Positions 28,419 through 37,582 of a stretch of DNA of 64,000 nt are shown here, in pieces (position 1 is the first letter of the stretch; each line of letters starts with the position of its first letter). The notes under the pieces were generated by a model. That model did not search any database, was not told the DNA's origin, and saw nothing but the letters and a program-made list of their open reading frames with translations. The position numbers and the translations under genes were made by a program. Location: assembly GCF_030296575.1 (NCBI RefSeq), contig NZ_AP027729.1, positions 2,666,001 through 2,730,000 of the forward strand, written 5' to 3'. Source of the DNA: Paraoerskovia sediminicola (GTDB lineage Bacteria; Actinomycetota; Actinomycetes; Actinomycetales; Cellulomonadaceae).

Positions 28419-29012
28419 CTAACTGAGGCCGTAGGCCGCGAGCGCCCGGTCGACCGCAGCCTCCCGCGCGGCCCGGGTGTAGAGCGAGGGGTCGCACGCG
28501 CCCAGCGCGCCGAGCCCCTCGGTCATCCCGACGAGGGACAGCGTGATCGCGGCGGCGTCCAGCTTCACCAGACCCGGTCGGCACAGGAGCACGAGAGTGC
28601 GCACGCGTTCGACGAAACGTCGGTTCGTGGAGACCTGGATCTCCGCGAGGGTCGCGTCGTCGAGGGCCGCGGCGACGAACCCGAGCCGGGAGCGGTCGTC
28701 GACGACCTGCTCGGCGTCGGGGGCTGCGAGCAGGAGCGTGGCGCGCAGCGCCGCGGCCGGGGAGCCGCCGGCGGCGACGTCGGCGTCGACCTGCTCCAGC
28801 AGGGCGTCGATGGCGTGGCGCTGGACGTCACGGGCGTGGACGAGCATCGAGCTGCGGTCCGCGAACGCGTGCATGACAAGCCCCGTGCTGCAGCCTGCCT
28901 CGCGCGCCACGGCCCTGATCGTCACGGACTGCGGTCCGCCGTGGGCCAGGAGCGTCTGCACCGCGTCGGCGACGCGCTGCGCGGTCGCGGCGTCGTCCTT
29001 GGGGCGTGCCAC
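28419..29012 (-). CDS. TetR-family transcriptional regulator
   Basis: A 197-aa regulator. The N-terminal DNA-binding helices read QRVADAVQTLLAHGGPQSVTIRAVAREAGCSTGLVMHAFADRSSMLVHA, with the recognition helix at GCSTGLVMHAF. The C-terminal ligand domain is helical and unassigned. A perfect GGAGGT site 6 nt before the GTG at 29012 fixes the start, although the frame is open further upstream. It is divergent from the polymerase-like gene; a near-perfect inverted repeat at 29073-29085 may be its operator. Confidence 0.9.
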   Translation of the reverse strand: MARPKDDAATAQRVADAVQTLLAHGGPQSVTIRAVAREAGCSTGLVMHAFADRSSMLVHARDVQRHAIDALLEQVDADVAAGGSPAAALRATLLLAAPDAEQVVDDRSRLGFVAAALDDATLAEIQVSTNRRFVERVRTLVLLCRPGLVKLDAAAITLSLVGMTEGLGALGACDPSLYTRAAREAAVDRALAAYGLS

Positions 29013-29072
29013 GGGCGGACCTCCATGGTCTGTCGGGCCGTGTCCGGCGACCGGTGCTGAGCGGGGAACAGT

Positions 29073-29085
29073 CGTTACCGTAATG
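29073..29085. promoter_or_regulatory. Candidate TetR operator
   Basis: CGTTAC-C-GTAATG is an inverted repeat with one mismatch, located 60 nt upstream of the TetR start and 119 nt upstream of the divergent polymerase-like gene. The arms are short, so chance is possible. Confidence 0.45.
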
Positions 29086-29203
29086 CATCGCCGGGTGGTG
29101 GAAGTGCCGGTGAACATGCTGGTGAGACGGCGTCGACGCACCATCCGGCCGGTCCGTGCCGGCCGCGCCCTTCGGCGTCGGTGGCGCACGGCAGACTGGG
29201 GCG

Positions 29204-30942
29204 ATGCTCGCCGTCTGCACGCCCGGGTCCGCGGGGTGCTCCGTCACCCTCCTGTCGGACGACGGCGCGCCCCTCGCGAGTGGACCGGGCGCCGGTGTGC
29301 GGGGACCGGGCGGGACGACCTACCCGGGCCTGCCGGACGCCGTCCGACACCTCGAGGCTCCCGGTGCCCGGTGGGTGTGGGACGACACCACGCGCCGGTA
29401 CCCGGAGGTCCTGGCCGCCGGTCTGCGGGTCGAGCGCTGCACGGACCTGAGGCTGACGCACCGGCTCCTGCGGGCGTCCGCGCGGGCCGCGGGTTCGGCA
29501 CTCCAGGAGTCGCCGCGCGGAGCGTGGGACGACCTTGAGCCGCTGCTGACGGTGACGCCCGCGGAACCCTCGCCGGACGCGCTGTTCGAGCTGGCGCCGG
29601 GCCCGCGGGACGGACGCCGCGACGCCGACGTCGACCCGCTGGCCGAGCTCCGGTCGCAGGCCGACGCCGTGGCCGGCGCCGACCGGTCGGGAGCGCTGCG
29701 CCTGCTCCTCGCCGCGGAGTCCGCCGGGGCCCTCGTCGCCGCCGAGATGCGCCACGCCGGCCTGCCGTGGAGCGCCGAGGCGCACGACGCGATCCTCACG
29801 GAACGTCTCGGACCGAGACCGGCCCTCGGGGCCCGCCCGGCCCGTCTGGAGGCGCTCGCGGTCCGGATCCGCGCCGCCCTCGACGCCCCGGCGCTCAACC
29901 CGGACTCGGCCCCCGCGCTCCTGCGGGCCCTCGGGTACGCGGGGGTCCCGGTCGAGAGCACACGGCAGTGGGACCTCGAGTCGGTCGACCACCCCGTGGT
30001 CGCGCCGCTGCTCGAGTACAAGAAGCTCTCCCGCCTGCTCACCGCGAACGGCTGGGCGTGGCTCGACGCCTGGGTGCGCGACGGCCGGTTCCGACCCGAG
30101 TACGTCGTGGCGGGGGCGCCGTCCGGCCGCTGGGCGACGAGCGGCGGCGGCGCGCTCCAGCTACCGCACGCCGTGCGGGCCGCGGTCGTCGCGGACCCCG
30201 GCTGGGTGCTCGTGGTCGCCGACGCCGCCCAGCTCGAGCCGCGGGTCCTCGCGGGACTCGCGCGCGACGAGCGCATGGCGCAGGCCGGCCGCGGCCGCGA
30301 CCTCTACCAGGGCATGGTCGACGTCGGCGCCGTCGAGACGCGCGACGACGCCAAGGTCGGGGTCCTCGGCGCGATGTACGGGGGGACGACCGGGCAGTCG
30401 GCGCTGCTCGCGCCGCGGCTCCAGCGGGCGTTCCCCGACGCCGTCGGGCTCGTCGAGGCCGCGGCGCGGGCGGGGAGCGCGGCGAGCCCGTGACCACCCG
30501 CCTCGGGCGCACGTCGCCTCCGCCCGACGAGGACTGGGCGGCGAGCCAGGCCGGGGCGTACGCCGACGGCGCCACGCCCCAGGATGCCGCGCGTGCACGG
30601 GCCCGGACGCGCGCCTGGGGGCGGTTCACGCGCAACTTCGTCGTGCAGGGCACAGCGGCCGAGTGGGCGCTGTGCTGGCTCGCCGCGCTGCGCGGTCGCC
30701 TCGCCGCGATGCCCGACGCCGCCCGGCCGGGTCGCGCCCCCGAGCCGTTCGCCCGCAGGCCGCACCTCGTGTACTTCCTGCACGACGAGGTCGTGGTCCA
30801 CGCGCCGGCGGAGCAGGCCGCGGACGTCGAGGCCGTGCTGCGGGAGGCGGCGGCCGAGGCCGGCCGGCTCCTCTTCGGGGACTTCCCGGTGGACTTCCCC
30901 GTCACTGTCGCGACCGTCGACCGCTACGCGGACGCCAAGTAG
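29204..30942 (+). CDS. Bifunctional 3'-5' exonuclease/DNA polymerase A-like protein (frameshift at 30472-30475)
   Basis: An actinobacterial family-A polymerase relative of about 580 aa after repair. The N-terminal third resembles a reduced exonuclease domain (RWVWDDTTRRYPEVLAAGLRVERCTDLRLTHRLL). The polymerase part shows LEYKKLSRLLTANGWAWLD, SGRWATSGGGALQLP, VVADAAQLEPRVLAGLA (motif A, Asp) and, after the break, FVVQGTAAEWALCWLAALRG and HDEVVVHAP (motif C). The frame is lost at the G run 30472-30475, where one extra G gives ARAGERGEPVTTRLGRTSP. The ATG at 29204 lies 6 nt after CAGACT. The role, probably repair, is inferred from the family. Confidence 0.85.
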
Positions 30943-30980
30943 TGCCGCGACGCAGCGGACCCGCGCCATATCCTGGGGCC

Positions 30981-31916
30981 ATGACGGCCACCTCCGACAG
31001 CGACCACCCGAACGCGACCGAGGCGCCCGCGGCGCCGACCCTCGCCGACGCGGTCCGGGTCATCGAGGACCTGTACCCGCCCCACACTGCTGAAGGGTGG
31101 GACGCCGTCGGGCTCGTCGCCGGCGACCCCGCCGCGCCGGTGCACAAGATCCTGTTCGCGGTCGACCCCGTCGAGACCGTGGTGGACGAGGCGGTCGAGT
31201 GGGGCGCCGACCTGATCGTCACCCACCACCCGCTGCTCCTGAAGCCCGTCCACTCCGTCGCCGCGACCACGTTCAAGGGATCGCTGGTGCACCGCCTCGT
31301 GCGCGAGGGCATCGCGCTGCACGTCGCGCACACCAACGCCGACGCCGCCCCCGACGGGGTGGCCGACGCGCTCGCGGACCTGCTCGGGATCCTCGACCGG
31401 GCGCCGCTCGTGCCCTCCGGGACCGATCCGGAGGTCCGCGGGATCGGCCGCGTCGGGAGGCTCGAGCAGCCCGTGACGCTGCGTGTCTTCGCCGAGGGCG
31501 TCGCCGCCGCGCTGCCGGCGACCGCCCAGGGCGTCCGGGTCGCGGGCGACCCCGACGGGACGGTGCGCACCGTCGCCGTCGTCGGCGGTTCGGGCGACTC
31601 GCTGTTCGACGACGTCCGCGCCGCGCGCGCCGACGTCTACGTCACCGCGGACCTGCGTCACCACCCCGCGTCCGAGCTCCGGGAGCGCGCCGCCTTCGAG
31701 GCGTCGGACGGCGGCTCCGGGACCCCGTACCTCGTGGACGTCGCGCACTTCGCGAGCGAGTGGCCGTGGCTCGCGCTCGCGGCGCGGGACGTCGTCCGAG
31801 GACTGGGCGCGACGCCCGCCGGGGCGACGGAGGACCAGGGGGCGGGCGGTACGGTGGAGGCCCGCGTGAGCACCCGCAGCACGGACCCCTGGACGTTCCG
31901 CGTCGCCCCAGCCTGA
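30981..31916 (+). CDS. Nif3-like dinuclear metal centre protein
   Basis: A 311-aa member of the NIF3/YbgI family (annotated GTP cyclohydrolase 1 type 2 homologue), hexameric with a two-metal site. Metal-binding motifs are GWDAVGLVAGD, DLIVTHHPLLLKPV, VAHTNADAAPDG and, near the C-terminus, VDVAHFASEWP. Its biochemical role is not settled. TATCCT lies 6 nt before the ATG (leaderless). It begins a Nif3, zinc-ribbon-like, phosphatase run that matches Rv2230c-Rv2229c-Rv2228c of M. tuberculosis. Confidence 0.9.
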   Translation: MTATSDSDHPNATEAPAAPTLADAVRVIEDLYPPHTAEGWDAVGLVAGDPAAPVHKILFAVDPVETVVDEAVEWGADLIVTHHPLLLKPVHSVAATTFKGSLVHRLVREGIALHVAHTNADAAPDGVADALADLLGILDRAPLVPSGTDPEVRGIGRVGRLEQPVTLRVFAEGVAAALPATAQGVRVAGDPDGTVRTVAVVGGSGDSLFDDVRAARADVYVTADLRHHPASELRERAAFEASDGGSGTPYLVDVAHFASEWPWLALAARDVVRGLGATPAGATEDQGAGGTVEARVSTRSTDPWTFRVAPA

Positions 31917-31945
31917 CCCTCGAGCACAGCACGAAAGGACCCCCT

Positions 31946-32680
31946 GTGACGACCGCACCTCCCGAGGACCAGCGCAGGCTGCTCGACATCCAGGAGCTCG
32001 ACACGACGATCCAGCAGCTGCGCCACAAGCGCTCCACGCTGCCGGTGCTCGCCCGCCTCACCGAGCTCGAGTCGCAGATCGCCGACCTGTCCACCTCCCT
32101 CGTGACGTCCCGCACCGCGGCGAGCGACCTGAAGCGCGAGCTCGCCAAGGCCGAGGCCGACGTCGAGCAGGTCCGCAGCCGGGCCACGCGCGACCAGGGC
32201 CGGCTGGACTCCGGGTCGGTCGGCGCGAAGGACGCGCAGGCGCTCGTCAGCGAGCTCGAGTCGCTGCACCGCCGCCAGGAGGCGCTGGAAGAGGTCGAGC
32301 TGGACGTCATGGAGCGGCTCGAGTCGCACCAGGACGCGCTCGCGAAGCTCGAGGCCGCCAACAGCGAACTCCTGGCCGCGAAGGAGGCCGCCGAGGCCGA
32401 GCGCGACGAGCAGGTCGCCGCGATCAACGCCGAGGGCAAGGGCGTCGTCGTCGCGCGCGCCAAGGCCGTCCAGGGCATCGACCCCGGGCTGCTCGCGCTC
32501 TACGACAAGATCCGCGCGCAGAACGGTGGCCGGGGCGTCGTCGCCCTCAAGGGTGGCTACGCGGACGGGCTGAACATCAACCTCGCGCCCGCCGAGCTCG
32601 CCGAGATCAACGCCGCGGCCCCCGAGCAGGTCGTGCGGCTCGAGGACTACGGACACATCGTCGTCCGCACGGACGCCTGA
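31946..32680 (+). CDS. Coiled-coil protein of the C4 zinc-ribbon family lacking all zinc cysteines
   Basis: A 244-aa protein. A long antiparallel coiled coil (residues about 10-170, e.g. LTELESQIADLSTSLVTSR and EALEEVELDVMERLESHQD) is followed by the C-terminal module that in Rv2229c-type proteins is a C4 zinc ribbon. Here the two CxxC pairs are replaced: KGGYADGLNINL where family members have RCxxCRxxL, and VRLEDYGHIVVR where they have VRCxxCGRILVR. The whole protein contains no Cys. The frame and neighbours are intact, so this is real degeneration, not an indel. An AAAGGA site precedes the GTG. Its operon partners are nif3 and the phosphatase gene. Confidence 0.85.
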   Translation: MTTAPPEDQRRLLDIQELDTTIQQLRHKRSTLPVLARLTELESQIADLSTSLVTSRTAASDLKRELAKAEADVEQVRSRATRDQGRLDSGSVGAKDAQALVSELESLHRRQEALEEVELDVMERLESHQDALAKLEAANSELLAAKEAAEAERDEQVAAINAEGKGVVVARAKAVQGIDPGLLALYDKIRAQNGGRGVVALKGGYADGLNINLAPAELAEINAAAPEQVVRLEDYGHIVVRTDA

Positions 32681-33631
32681 GTGCGGCCGCACGACTCGCA
32701 GCAGACCCCGGGCGCCGCGGAACCGCACGACGGCGCGACGGGCACCGACAGCACCGACGGCGCCGAGGGTACCGGCTCGAACGGTCGCGGCCCCGCGGAG
32801 GCTCCGGACGCCCCGGCGCACAGTTCCGTCGCCGACCCGCAGCCCGACCCGGGCCCCGAGGTCGATCCGCAGCCCGAGGCGCTGAGCGTCGGTGCGGTGC
32901 CGGGCGCCGAGCCCGCGGCCCTCGCCGCGGACGGCAAGACGCCGCCGACCCGACGGACCTTCTCCGGCCCGCGCCGCAGCTTCGACCCGAGCCTCGCCGC
33001 GACGCTCGTGCTCGTGCGCCACGGCCAGACCGAGCTGACGGTCGCTGGGGCGTACTCGGGAGCCGCCGCACCTGGGCCCGGCCTCACGGCCCGCGGCCGC
33101 ACCCAGGCCGCGCACGCCGCCGACCTCGTGCGCCGCGTCGGCCGCGAGGCGTGGACCGAGCTCCCGACGGCGCAGTCGCTCGTGTCGTCGCCGCTCGCCC
33201 GCGCGCAGGAGACGGCGGCCGCGGTCGGACGCCGCGTCGGGGCGAACCCGACGGTCGACGACCGGCTCACGGAGGCCGACTTCGGTGTCTGGGAGGGTCT
33301 GACGGCCCTGGAGATCGCGGAGGGCTGGCCTGGCGGCCTCGAGGAGTGGTACGAGACCGGAACGCACCGGGCGCCGGGCGGCGAGTCCGTCGCCGACGTC
33401 GGGGAGCGGGTCGCGCCCGCGATCTCCGAGCTCGCGGCCGAGCACCGCGGCCGCACGGCCGTGCTCGTCGGGCACACCGTGCAGATCCGCGCCGCCATCG
33501 GGGTCGCGCTCGACGCGCCGCCGTCACGCTGGAGCACGCTCCGGCTCCCGCCGGCGTCGGTGAGCATCCTGCGCGTCTGGCCGGGGAGCATCACCGAGGT
33601 CGTGGCGGTCGGCGTCCCCAGCGACCTCTGA
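32681..33631 (+). CDS. Histidine phosphatase family protein lacking the RNase H domain
   Basis: A 316-aa protein. Residues about 1-95 are low complexity (Gly/Pro/Ala/Asp). The rest is a phosphoglycerate-mutase-like phosphatase with LVRHGQTELT (catalytic His), SSPLARAQETA, DDRLTEADFGVWEGLT, and the second His in LVGHTVQIRA. In M. tuberculosis the syntenic Rv2228c fuses an RNase HI domain to this phosphatase; here only a disordered tail remains. The GTG start abuts the previous stop, so it is coupled to the zinc-ribbon-like gene. The substrate is unknown (alpha-ribazole phosphate is one family substrate). Confidence 0.87.
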   Translation: MRPHDSQQTPGAAEPHDGATGTDSTDGAEGTGSNGRGPAEAPDAPAHSSVADPQPDPGPEVDPQPEALSVGAVPGAEPAALAADGKTPPTRRTFSGPRRSFDPSLAATLVLVRHGQTELTVAGAYSGAAAPGPGLTARGRTQAAHAADLVRRVGREAWTELPTAQSLVSSPLARAQETAAAVGRRVGANPTVDDRLTEADFGVWEGLTALEIAEGWPGGLEEWYETGTHRAPGGESVADVGERVAPAISELAAEHRGRTAVLVGHTVQIRAAIGVALDAPPSRWSTLRLPPASVSILRVWPGSITEVVAVGVPSDL

Positions 33632-33708
33632 GCGTGGTGCCGCCGCGCGACGGAACCGCTGTGCCGCCGCCGTCGTTACCGGCGTGACCCGAGAGCGGCA
33701 GCGCGGCG

Positions 33709-34521
33709 TCAGGAGACGACGAGCTCCAGCGTCCGCGGACCGCGCGCCGGCCTCGGGTGCAGCGAGACCTCGAGAAGGTTCGACGGCAGTCCCGTCCCGA
33801 CGGCGGTCGCGAGCGTGGTCCCGACGAGCTCCTGAGCGGCGGCCACGACGCCCCTCGCGGTCGTCGGCGCGGTGCGTCGGCGCAGCAGGTGCCCGGTGAG
33901 CACGCCGCGCGTGTGCTTCGCGTTGTGCGAGACCACGGATCGCTTGCCGTCCACCTCGCGCAGCACCTTCACGGCCAGCCACTCGGTCCGCGCGGCAGGG
34001 CGCCACGCGGCCGCGTAGGACGCCGACCTGCAGTCCACGACCACGTCGCCTGATGCCCGCTCGTCGAGCGCCGCGGTCAGGTGCGGGCGCCACGCGGTCG
34101 CCAGCGCGCCGACGCCGGGCAGCGTCGTGCCCATGGAGAGCCGGTAGGCGGGGATCCGGTCGACGGGGGAGACGGCGCCCCAGAGCGCGGACACCGTCAG
34201 CACGCTCGTCGCGGCCCGGCGGGTCTGCGCCGCAGTCAGCCTGCCGAACCCGGCGGCCTCGTACAGCACGCCCGTATACACGGACGACGCCGGCCCCGCG
34301 GGTGCGCTGCGCAGGTCCACGTTGCGGGCCACCTCGGCCGCGAGCCCCGGCGTGACCCCGAGGACGTCGATCGCGTCGGCACGGGCGCTCGCGGCCACGA
34401 GCGCGTCGAGGACGCGTTCGCGCTGCGCGGTGAGCGACGGGAGGCCGAGCGACGCCGGGTCGACGGGAGCGCCGCCGTCCGGCACGGTCTTGCCCTCGGA
34501 GGGCGGCAGGAGGACGAGCAC
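33709..34521 (-). CDS. yaaA: YaaA-family peroxide-stress protein (DUF328)
   Basis: About 270 aa. The N-terminal LVLLPPSEGKT is the family signature, with YTGVLYEAAGF, LSALWGAVSPVDRIPAYRLSMG, DCRSASYAAAW and VSHNAKHTRGVLTG following. E. coli YaaA lowers free iron during peroxide stress; the role here is inferred from that. TAGCGT (34528-34533) lies 6 nt before the GTG at 34521, so I take that as a leaderless start rather than the GTG at 34527. It is divergent from the tautomerase gene, which is also leaderless. Confidence 0.9.
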   Translation of the reverse strand: MLVLLPPSEGKTVPDGGAPVDPASLGLPSLTAQRERVLDALVAASARADAIDVLGVTPGLAAEVARNVDLRSAPAGPASSVYTGVLYEAAGFGRLTAAQTRRAATSVLTVSALWGAVSPVDRIPAYRLSMGTTLPGVGALATAWRPHLTAALDERASGDVVVDCRSASYAAAWRPAARTEWLAVKVLREVDGKRSVVSHNAKHTRGVLTGHLLRRRTAPTTARGVVAAAQELVGTTLATAVGTGLPSNLLEVSLHPRPARGPRTLELVVS

Positions 34522-34626
34522 GCACACACGCTACCGGCTGGCGGCGGACCGCCGTCACGCGGGACGGCCGGTGTGGGGGCGCGCCTTGTGGGTCTGGTCA
34601 CGCGACGTCCCGCTAGGCTCCGCGCC

Positions 34627-35013
34627 ATGGTCCAGGTGAAGGTCTACGGGTCGCGCGCCGTGTGGGGCGAGCGTCGGGCGCAGGTGTCGGACGCCCTGCA
34701 CGCGGCGCTCGTGAGGACGTGGGGGATCCCCGAGGAGAAGCGGTTCCACCGCTTCCTGCTGCTCGAGGACGGTGATCTGGTCGCGCCGTCGCGCAGCGAG
34801 GCGTACCTCGTCGTCGAGGTCGTGTGCTTCGCCGGCCGTAGCGTCGAGGCGAAGCGTGCGCTCGTGCGCGCGGTGTTCGACGAGGTCGCGCCCGCGCTCG
34901 GTCTGACGCCGGGCGACGTGGAGCTCGTCGTCCTGGAGGCTCCGCCGGAGTCGTGGGGGATCCGCGGCACGAGCGGCGACGAGCTCGCGCTGACGTACCG
35001 GGTCGACGTCTGA
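34627..35013 (+). CDS. Tautomerase-superfamily protein without Pro1
   Basis: A 128-aa protein with two beta-alpha-beta units typical of the MIF/4-OT tautomerase superfamily (VQVKVYGSRAVWGERRAQVSDALHAALVRTWGIPEEKRFHRFLLL; VEVVCFAGRSVEAKRALVRAVFDEVAPALGL). The residue after Met is Val, so the catalytic Pro1 of active tautomerases is missing. TAGGCT lies 7 nt before the ATG, fixing the start, so the absence of Pro1 is not a mis-called start. The function is unknown. Confidence 0.85.
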   Translation: MVQVKVYGSRAVWGERRAQVSDALHAALVRTWGIPEEKRFHRFLLLEDGDLVAPSRSEAYLVVEVVCFAGRSVEAKRALVRAVFDEVAPALGLTPGDVELVVLEAPPESWGIRGTSGDELALTYRVDV

Positions 35014-35031
35014 CCCGGGTATCCTCGGGAG

Positions 35032-35428
35032 GCGGACGAGTCGGCTGGACGGTCGCGTGGCGGTGGAGACACCGCCCCGAGGAACGTCCGGGCTCCTCAG
35101 AGCGAGGTGGTGGGTAACGCCCACCCGGGGTGACCCGCGGGACAGTGCCACAGAGAACAGACCGCCACGGCGGCCGGCTTCGGTCGGGTGCCGGGGTAAG
35201 GGTGAAACGGTGGTGTAAGAGACCACCAGCGGCCCAGGCGACTGGGTCGGCTCGGTAAACCCCACCTGGAGCAAGGTCAGACAGGATGTGTTCGAGGGCT
35301 GCTCGCCCGAGCATCCGGGTAGACCGCTGGAGGCGTGCGGCAACGTACGTCGTAGATGGATGGCCGTCTCCCGCGCGCGGGCAACTGCGCGTGGTGACAG
35401 AACCCGGCGTACAGGCCGGCTCGTCCGC
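35032..35428 (+). ncRNA. rnpB: RNase P RNA (class A)
   Basis: The catalytic RNA that matures tRNA 5' ends. The termini pair (GCGGACGA at 35032 with TCGTCCGC at 35421). Conserved elements are present: GAGGAACGTCCGGGCTCC (CR-I region), CAGAGAACAGACCGCC, GGGTAAGGGTGAAACGGTGGTGTAAGAGACCACC, GGTAAACCCCACC, and the 3' ACAGAACCCGGCGTACA. The order and spacing match bacterial type A rnpB. It lies 18 nt after the tautomerase gene on the same strand. Confidence 0.95.
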
Positions 35429-35543
35429 ACTTCCCGAGCATGTCGCGCGACCGCGTGCGCGCCGGGAGCAGTTGAACGGTGAACGACCTTCACGGATCGA
35501 TCATGCGCAGTGACAGTTCGGGTCAAGAAGTTGTCGCTATGGT

Positions 35544-35570
35544 GTTCGTTCTGTCCGATTCTCGGGGTAT
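35544..35570 (+). promoter_or_regulatory. SigB-like promoter upstream of the STAS gene
   Basis: GTTCGT near 35544 and GGGTAT at 35565-35570, about 17 nt apart, resemble the GTTT/GGGTAT promoters of stress sigma factors of the SigB/SigF group. They lie 31 nt before the STAS gene start. The -35 part is weak. Confidence 0.45.
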
Positions 35571-35600
35571 GTTGCCAGCGTCGGTACGACGGGGAGAGCC

Positions 35601-35954
35601 ATGACGACGGACACGACCGCGGAACACGCCGCGACCACGCTCGCCGGGATCGAGCTCCTGGACCTGGGGCAGGTCCGCCGCGTGCGCCTCTGGGGCGAGG
35701 TCGACGGTGCGCTCCGGCTCCAGGCGAGCCAGGTGCTGGCATCCCTCGTGACCCGGCACGAGCCGGTCGAGATCGACGCCTCCGAAGTCACGTTCATGGA
35801 CTCGACAGGGATCGCCTTCATGCTGCAGATCTCGTCCCTCGGCCGCGACGAGGAGTTTCCCGTGACGCTGCTGGCCGCGCCCGCGGTCGTCACGGACGTG
35901 CTGGCGATGATCGGGGCGAGCGACCTGTTCGGCACGCCCGCCCCGACCACCTGA
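35601..35954 (+). CDS. STAS-domain anti-sigma factor antagonist
   Basis: A 117-aa single STAS domain of the SpoIIAA/RsbV type: VRLWGEVDGALRLQASQVLASLV, then EIDASEVTFMDSTGIAFMLQI with the conserved phospho-acceptor Ser in DSTG. It should bind and neutralise an anti-sigma kinase in the unphosphorylated state, freeing a stress sigma factor; the cognate kinase is not in the window. A GGGGAGAG site precedes the ATG. It is convergent with ppgK, three bases apart. Confidence 0.9.
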   Translation: MTTDTTAEHAATTLAGIELLDLGQVRRVRLWGEVDGALRLQASQVLASLVTRHEPVEIDASEVTFMDSTGIAFMLQISSLGRDEEFPVTLLAAPAVVTDVLAMIGASDLFGTPAPTT

Positions 35955-35957
35955 CGG

Positions 35958-36728
35958 TCAGTCGTTCGCCGCGGTCCAGGCCGCCCCGACGATCCCCGCC
36001 GCGTTGCGTAGCTTCGCGGGCACGACCTCGGCCTTGAGGTCCAGCAGCGGCAGGAAGTCCTCGTGGTGCTTGCTGACGCCGCCGCCGATGACGATGAGGT
36101 CGGGCGAGAACAGGAACTCGACGGTCGAGAAGTACTTCTGCAGCCGCTCCGCCCACTGCTCCCAGTCGAGGTCCTCGTCGCCGCGCACGCGCTCCGACGC
36201 CCGGCTCTCCGCGTCGTGGCCGTCGATCTCCAGGTGGCCGAGCTCCGTGTTCGGCAGCAGGTGCCCGTCGACGAACAGAGCCGAACCGATGCCGGTGCCG
36301 AGCGTCGCGAGCAGCACCACGCCCTCCGACTTCTTCGCGGCGCCGTACACGAGCTCGCCCACGCCCGCCGCGTCCGCGTCGTTGATCGCCGCGGCGTGGC
36401 GCCCGGTGGCCTCCTCGACGAGCTCGGGCAGGTTCACGCCGGCCCACGACTTGTCGAGGTTCGCGATCGAGGTGATGACACCGTGGTGGATCGGACCGGG
36501 GAACGCGATGCCGATCGGAGTCTTCTTCGGCAGGTCGTAGGCGTCGACCAGCTCGGCGATCACCCCGGCGACGGCGTCGGGGGTCGAGGGCTGCGGGGTC
36601 GGGATCCGCTTGCGCTTCTCCGCGAACTCGCCCTTGACCAGGTCGACGGGCGCGCCCTTGATGCCGCTGCCGCCGATGTCGATCCCGAACCCGAGATCCT
36701 GCTTCGACTTCTTCGAGTGCTTGCTCAT
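35958..36728 (-). CDS. ppgK: Polyphosphate glucokinase
   Basis: Phosphorylates glucose using polyphosphate or ATP. A 256-aa ROK-family kinase: a basic Ser/Lys N-tail, then [18 protein letters not shown] (phosphate-binding loop), [26 protein letters not shown] (catalytic Asp), [13 protein letters not shown] and a C-terminal [12 protein letters not shown]. The ATG overlaps the map stop (ATGA), so the two genes are translationally coupled. It would use glucose released by the mal-operon glycosidases. Confidence 0.94.
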   Translation of the reverse strand: MSKHSKKSKQDLGFGIDIGGSGIKGAPVDLVKGEFAEKRKRIPTPQPSTPDAVAGVIAELVDAYDLPKKTPIGIAFPGPIHHGVITSIANLDKSWAGVNLPELVEEATGRHAAAINDADAAGVGELVYGAAKKSEGVVLLATLGTGIGSALFVDGHLLPNTELGHLEIDGHDAESRASERVRGDEDLDWEQWAERLQKYFSTVEFLFSPDLIVIGGGVSKHHEDFLPLLDLKAEVVPAKLRNAAGIVGAAWTAAND

Positions 36729-37582
36729 GGTTGGGTCAGAACCTCCGCGCCGTCGTTGGTGACTACCAGGGTGTGCTCGAACTGCGCCGTGCGCGACCGG
36801 TCGGCCGTGACGACCGTCCAGCCGTCGTCCCACGTCTCCCACTCGGCGGAGCCGAGCGTCAGCATGGGTTCGATGGTGAAGACCATGCCCTCCTCGATCA
36901 CGGTCGAGTGGAGAGGGGCCGAGTCGTAGTGGGGGATCACGAGCCCGGAGTGGAACGCCTCACCGACCCCGTGGCCGGTGTACTCGCGGACGACCCCGTA
37001 CCCGAAGCGGGCGGCGTAGCGCTCGATCACCCGACCGATGACGTTGACCTCACGCCCTGGTCGGACGGCGCGGATCGCCCTGTCGAGGGCGGCCTGCGTC
37101 CGCTCGACGAGCAGCCGGGAGTCCTCGTCGACGTCCCCGGCGAGAAACGTCGCGTTGTTGTCCCCGTGGACGCCGTCGACGAACGCGGTGATGTCGATGT
37201 TGACGATGTCCCCGTCCTCGACGACCGTCGAGTCCGGGATCCCGTGGCAGACGACCTCGTTGAGCGACGCGCACAGCGACTTCGGGAACCCGCGGTACCC
37301 GAGCGTCGACGGGTAGGCGCCGTGGTCGCAGACGAACTCGTGGCCGATCCGGTCGAGCTCGTCCGTGGTGACCCCCGGCACGACGTGTCGACCGACCTCG
37401 GCGAGGGCCTGCGCCGCGATGCGCGACGCCGTCCGGATCCGCTCGATCGTCTCCGGCGACTTCACCTCGCTGCCGGTGAACGGGGCGGGTGCGGCGCGGC
37501 CCACGTACTCGGGGCGCACGACGGAGCGGGGGACCGCCCTCGTCGGGGACAGCTCGCCGGGGACGAGGGGGGCGCGTGCCAT
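36725..37582 (-). CDS. map: Methionine aminopeptidase, type I with N-terminal extension
   Basis: Removes N-terminal Met after deformylation. 285 aa: about 40 residues of Pro-rich extension ([24 protein letters not shown]), as in the longer actinobacterial MapB form, then the pita-bread fold. Metal ligands lie in [25 protein letters not shown] and [13 protein letters not shown] lies exactly 7 nt before the ATG (leaderless). It is followed by ppgK with a 4-nt overlap. Confidence 0.95.
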   Translation of the reverse strand: MARAPLVPGELSPTRAVPRSVVRPEYVGRAAPAPFTGSEVKSPETIERIRTASRIAAQALAEVGRHVVPGVTTDELDRIGHEFVCDHGAYPSTLGYRGFPKSLCASLNEVVCHGIPDSTVVEDGDIVNIDITAFVDGVHGDNNATFLAGDVDEDSRLLVERTQAALDRAIRAVRPGREVNVIGRVIERYAARFGYGVVREYTGHGVGEAFHSGLVIPHYDSAPLHSTVIEEGMVFTIEPMLTLGSAEWETWDDGWTVVTADRSRTAQFEHTLVVTNDGAEVLTQP

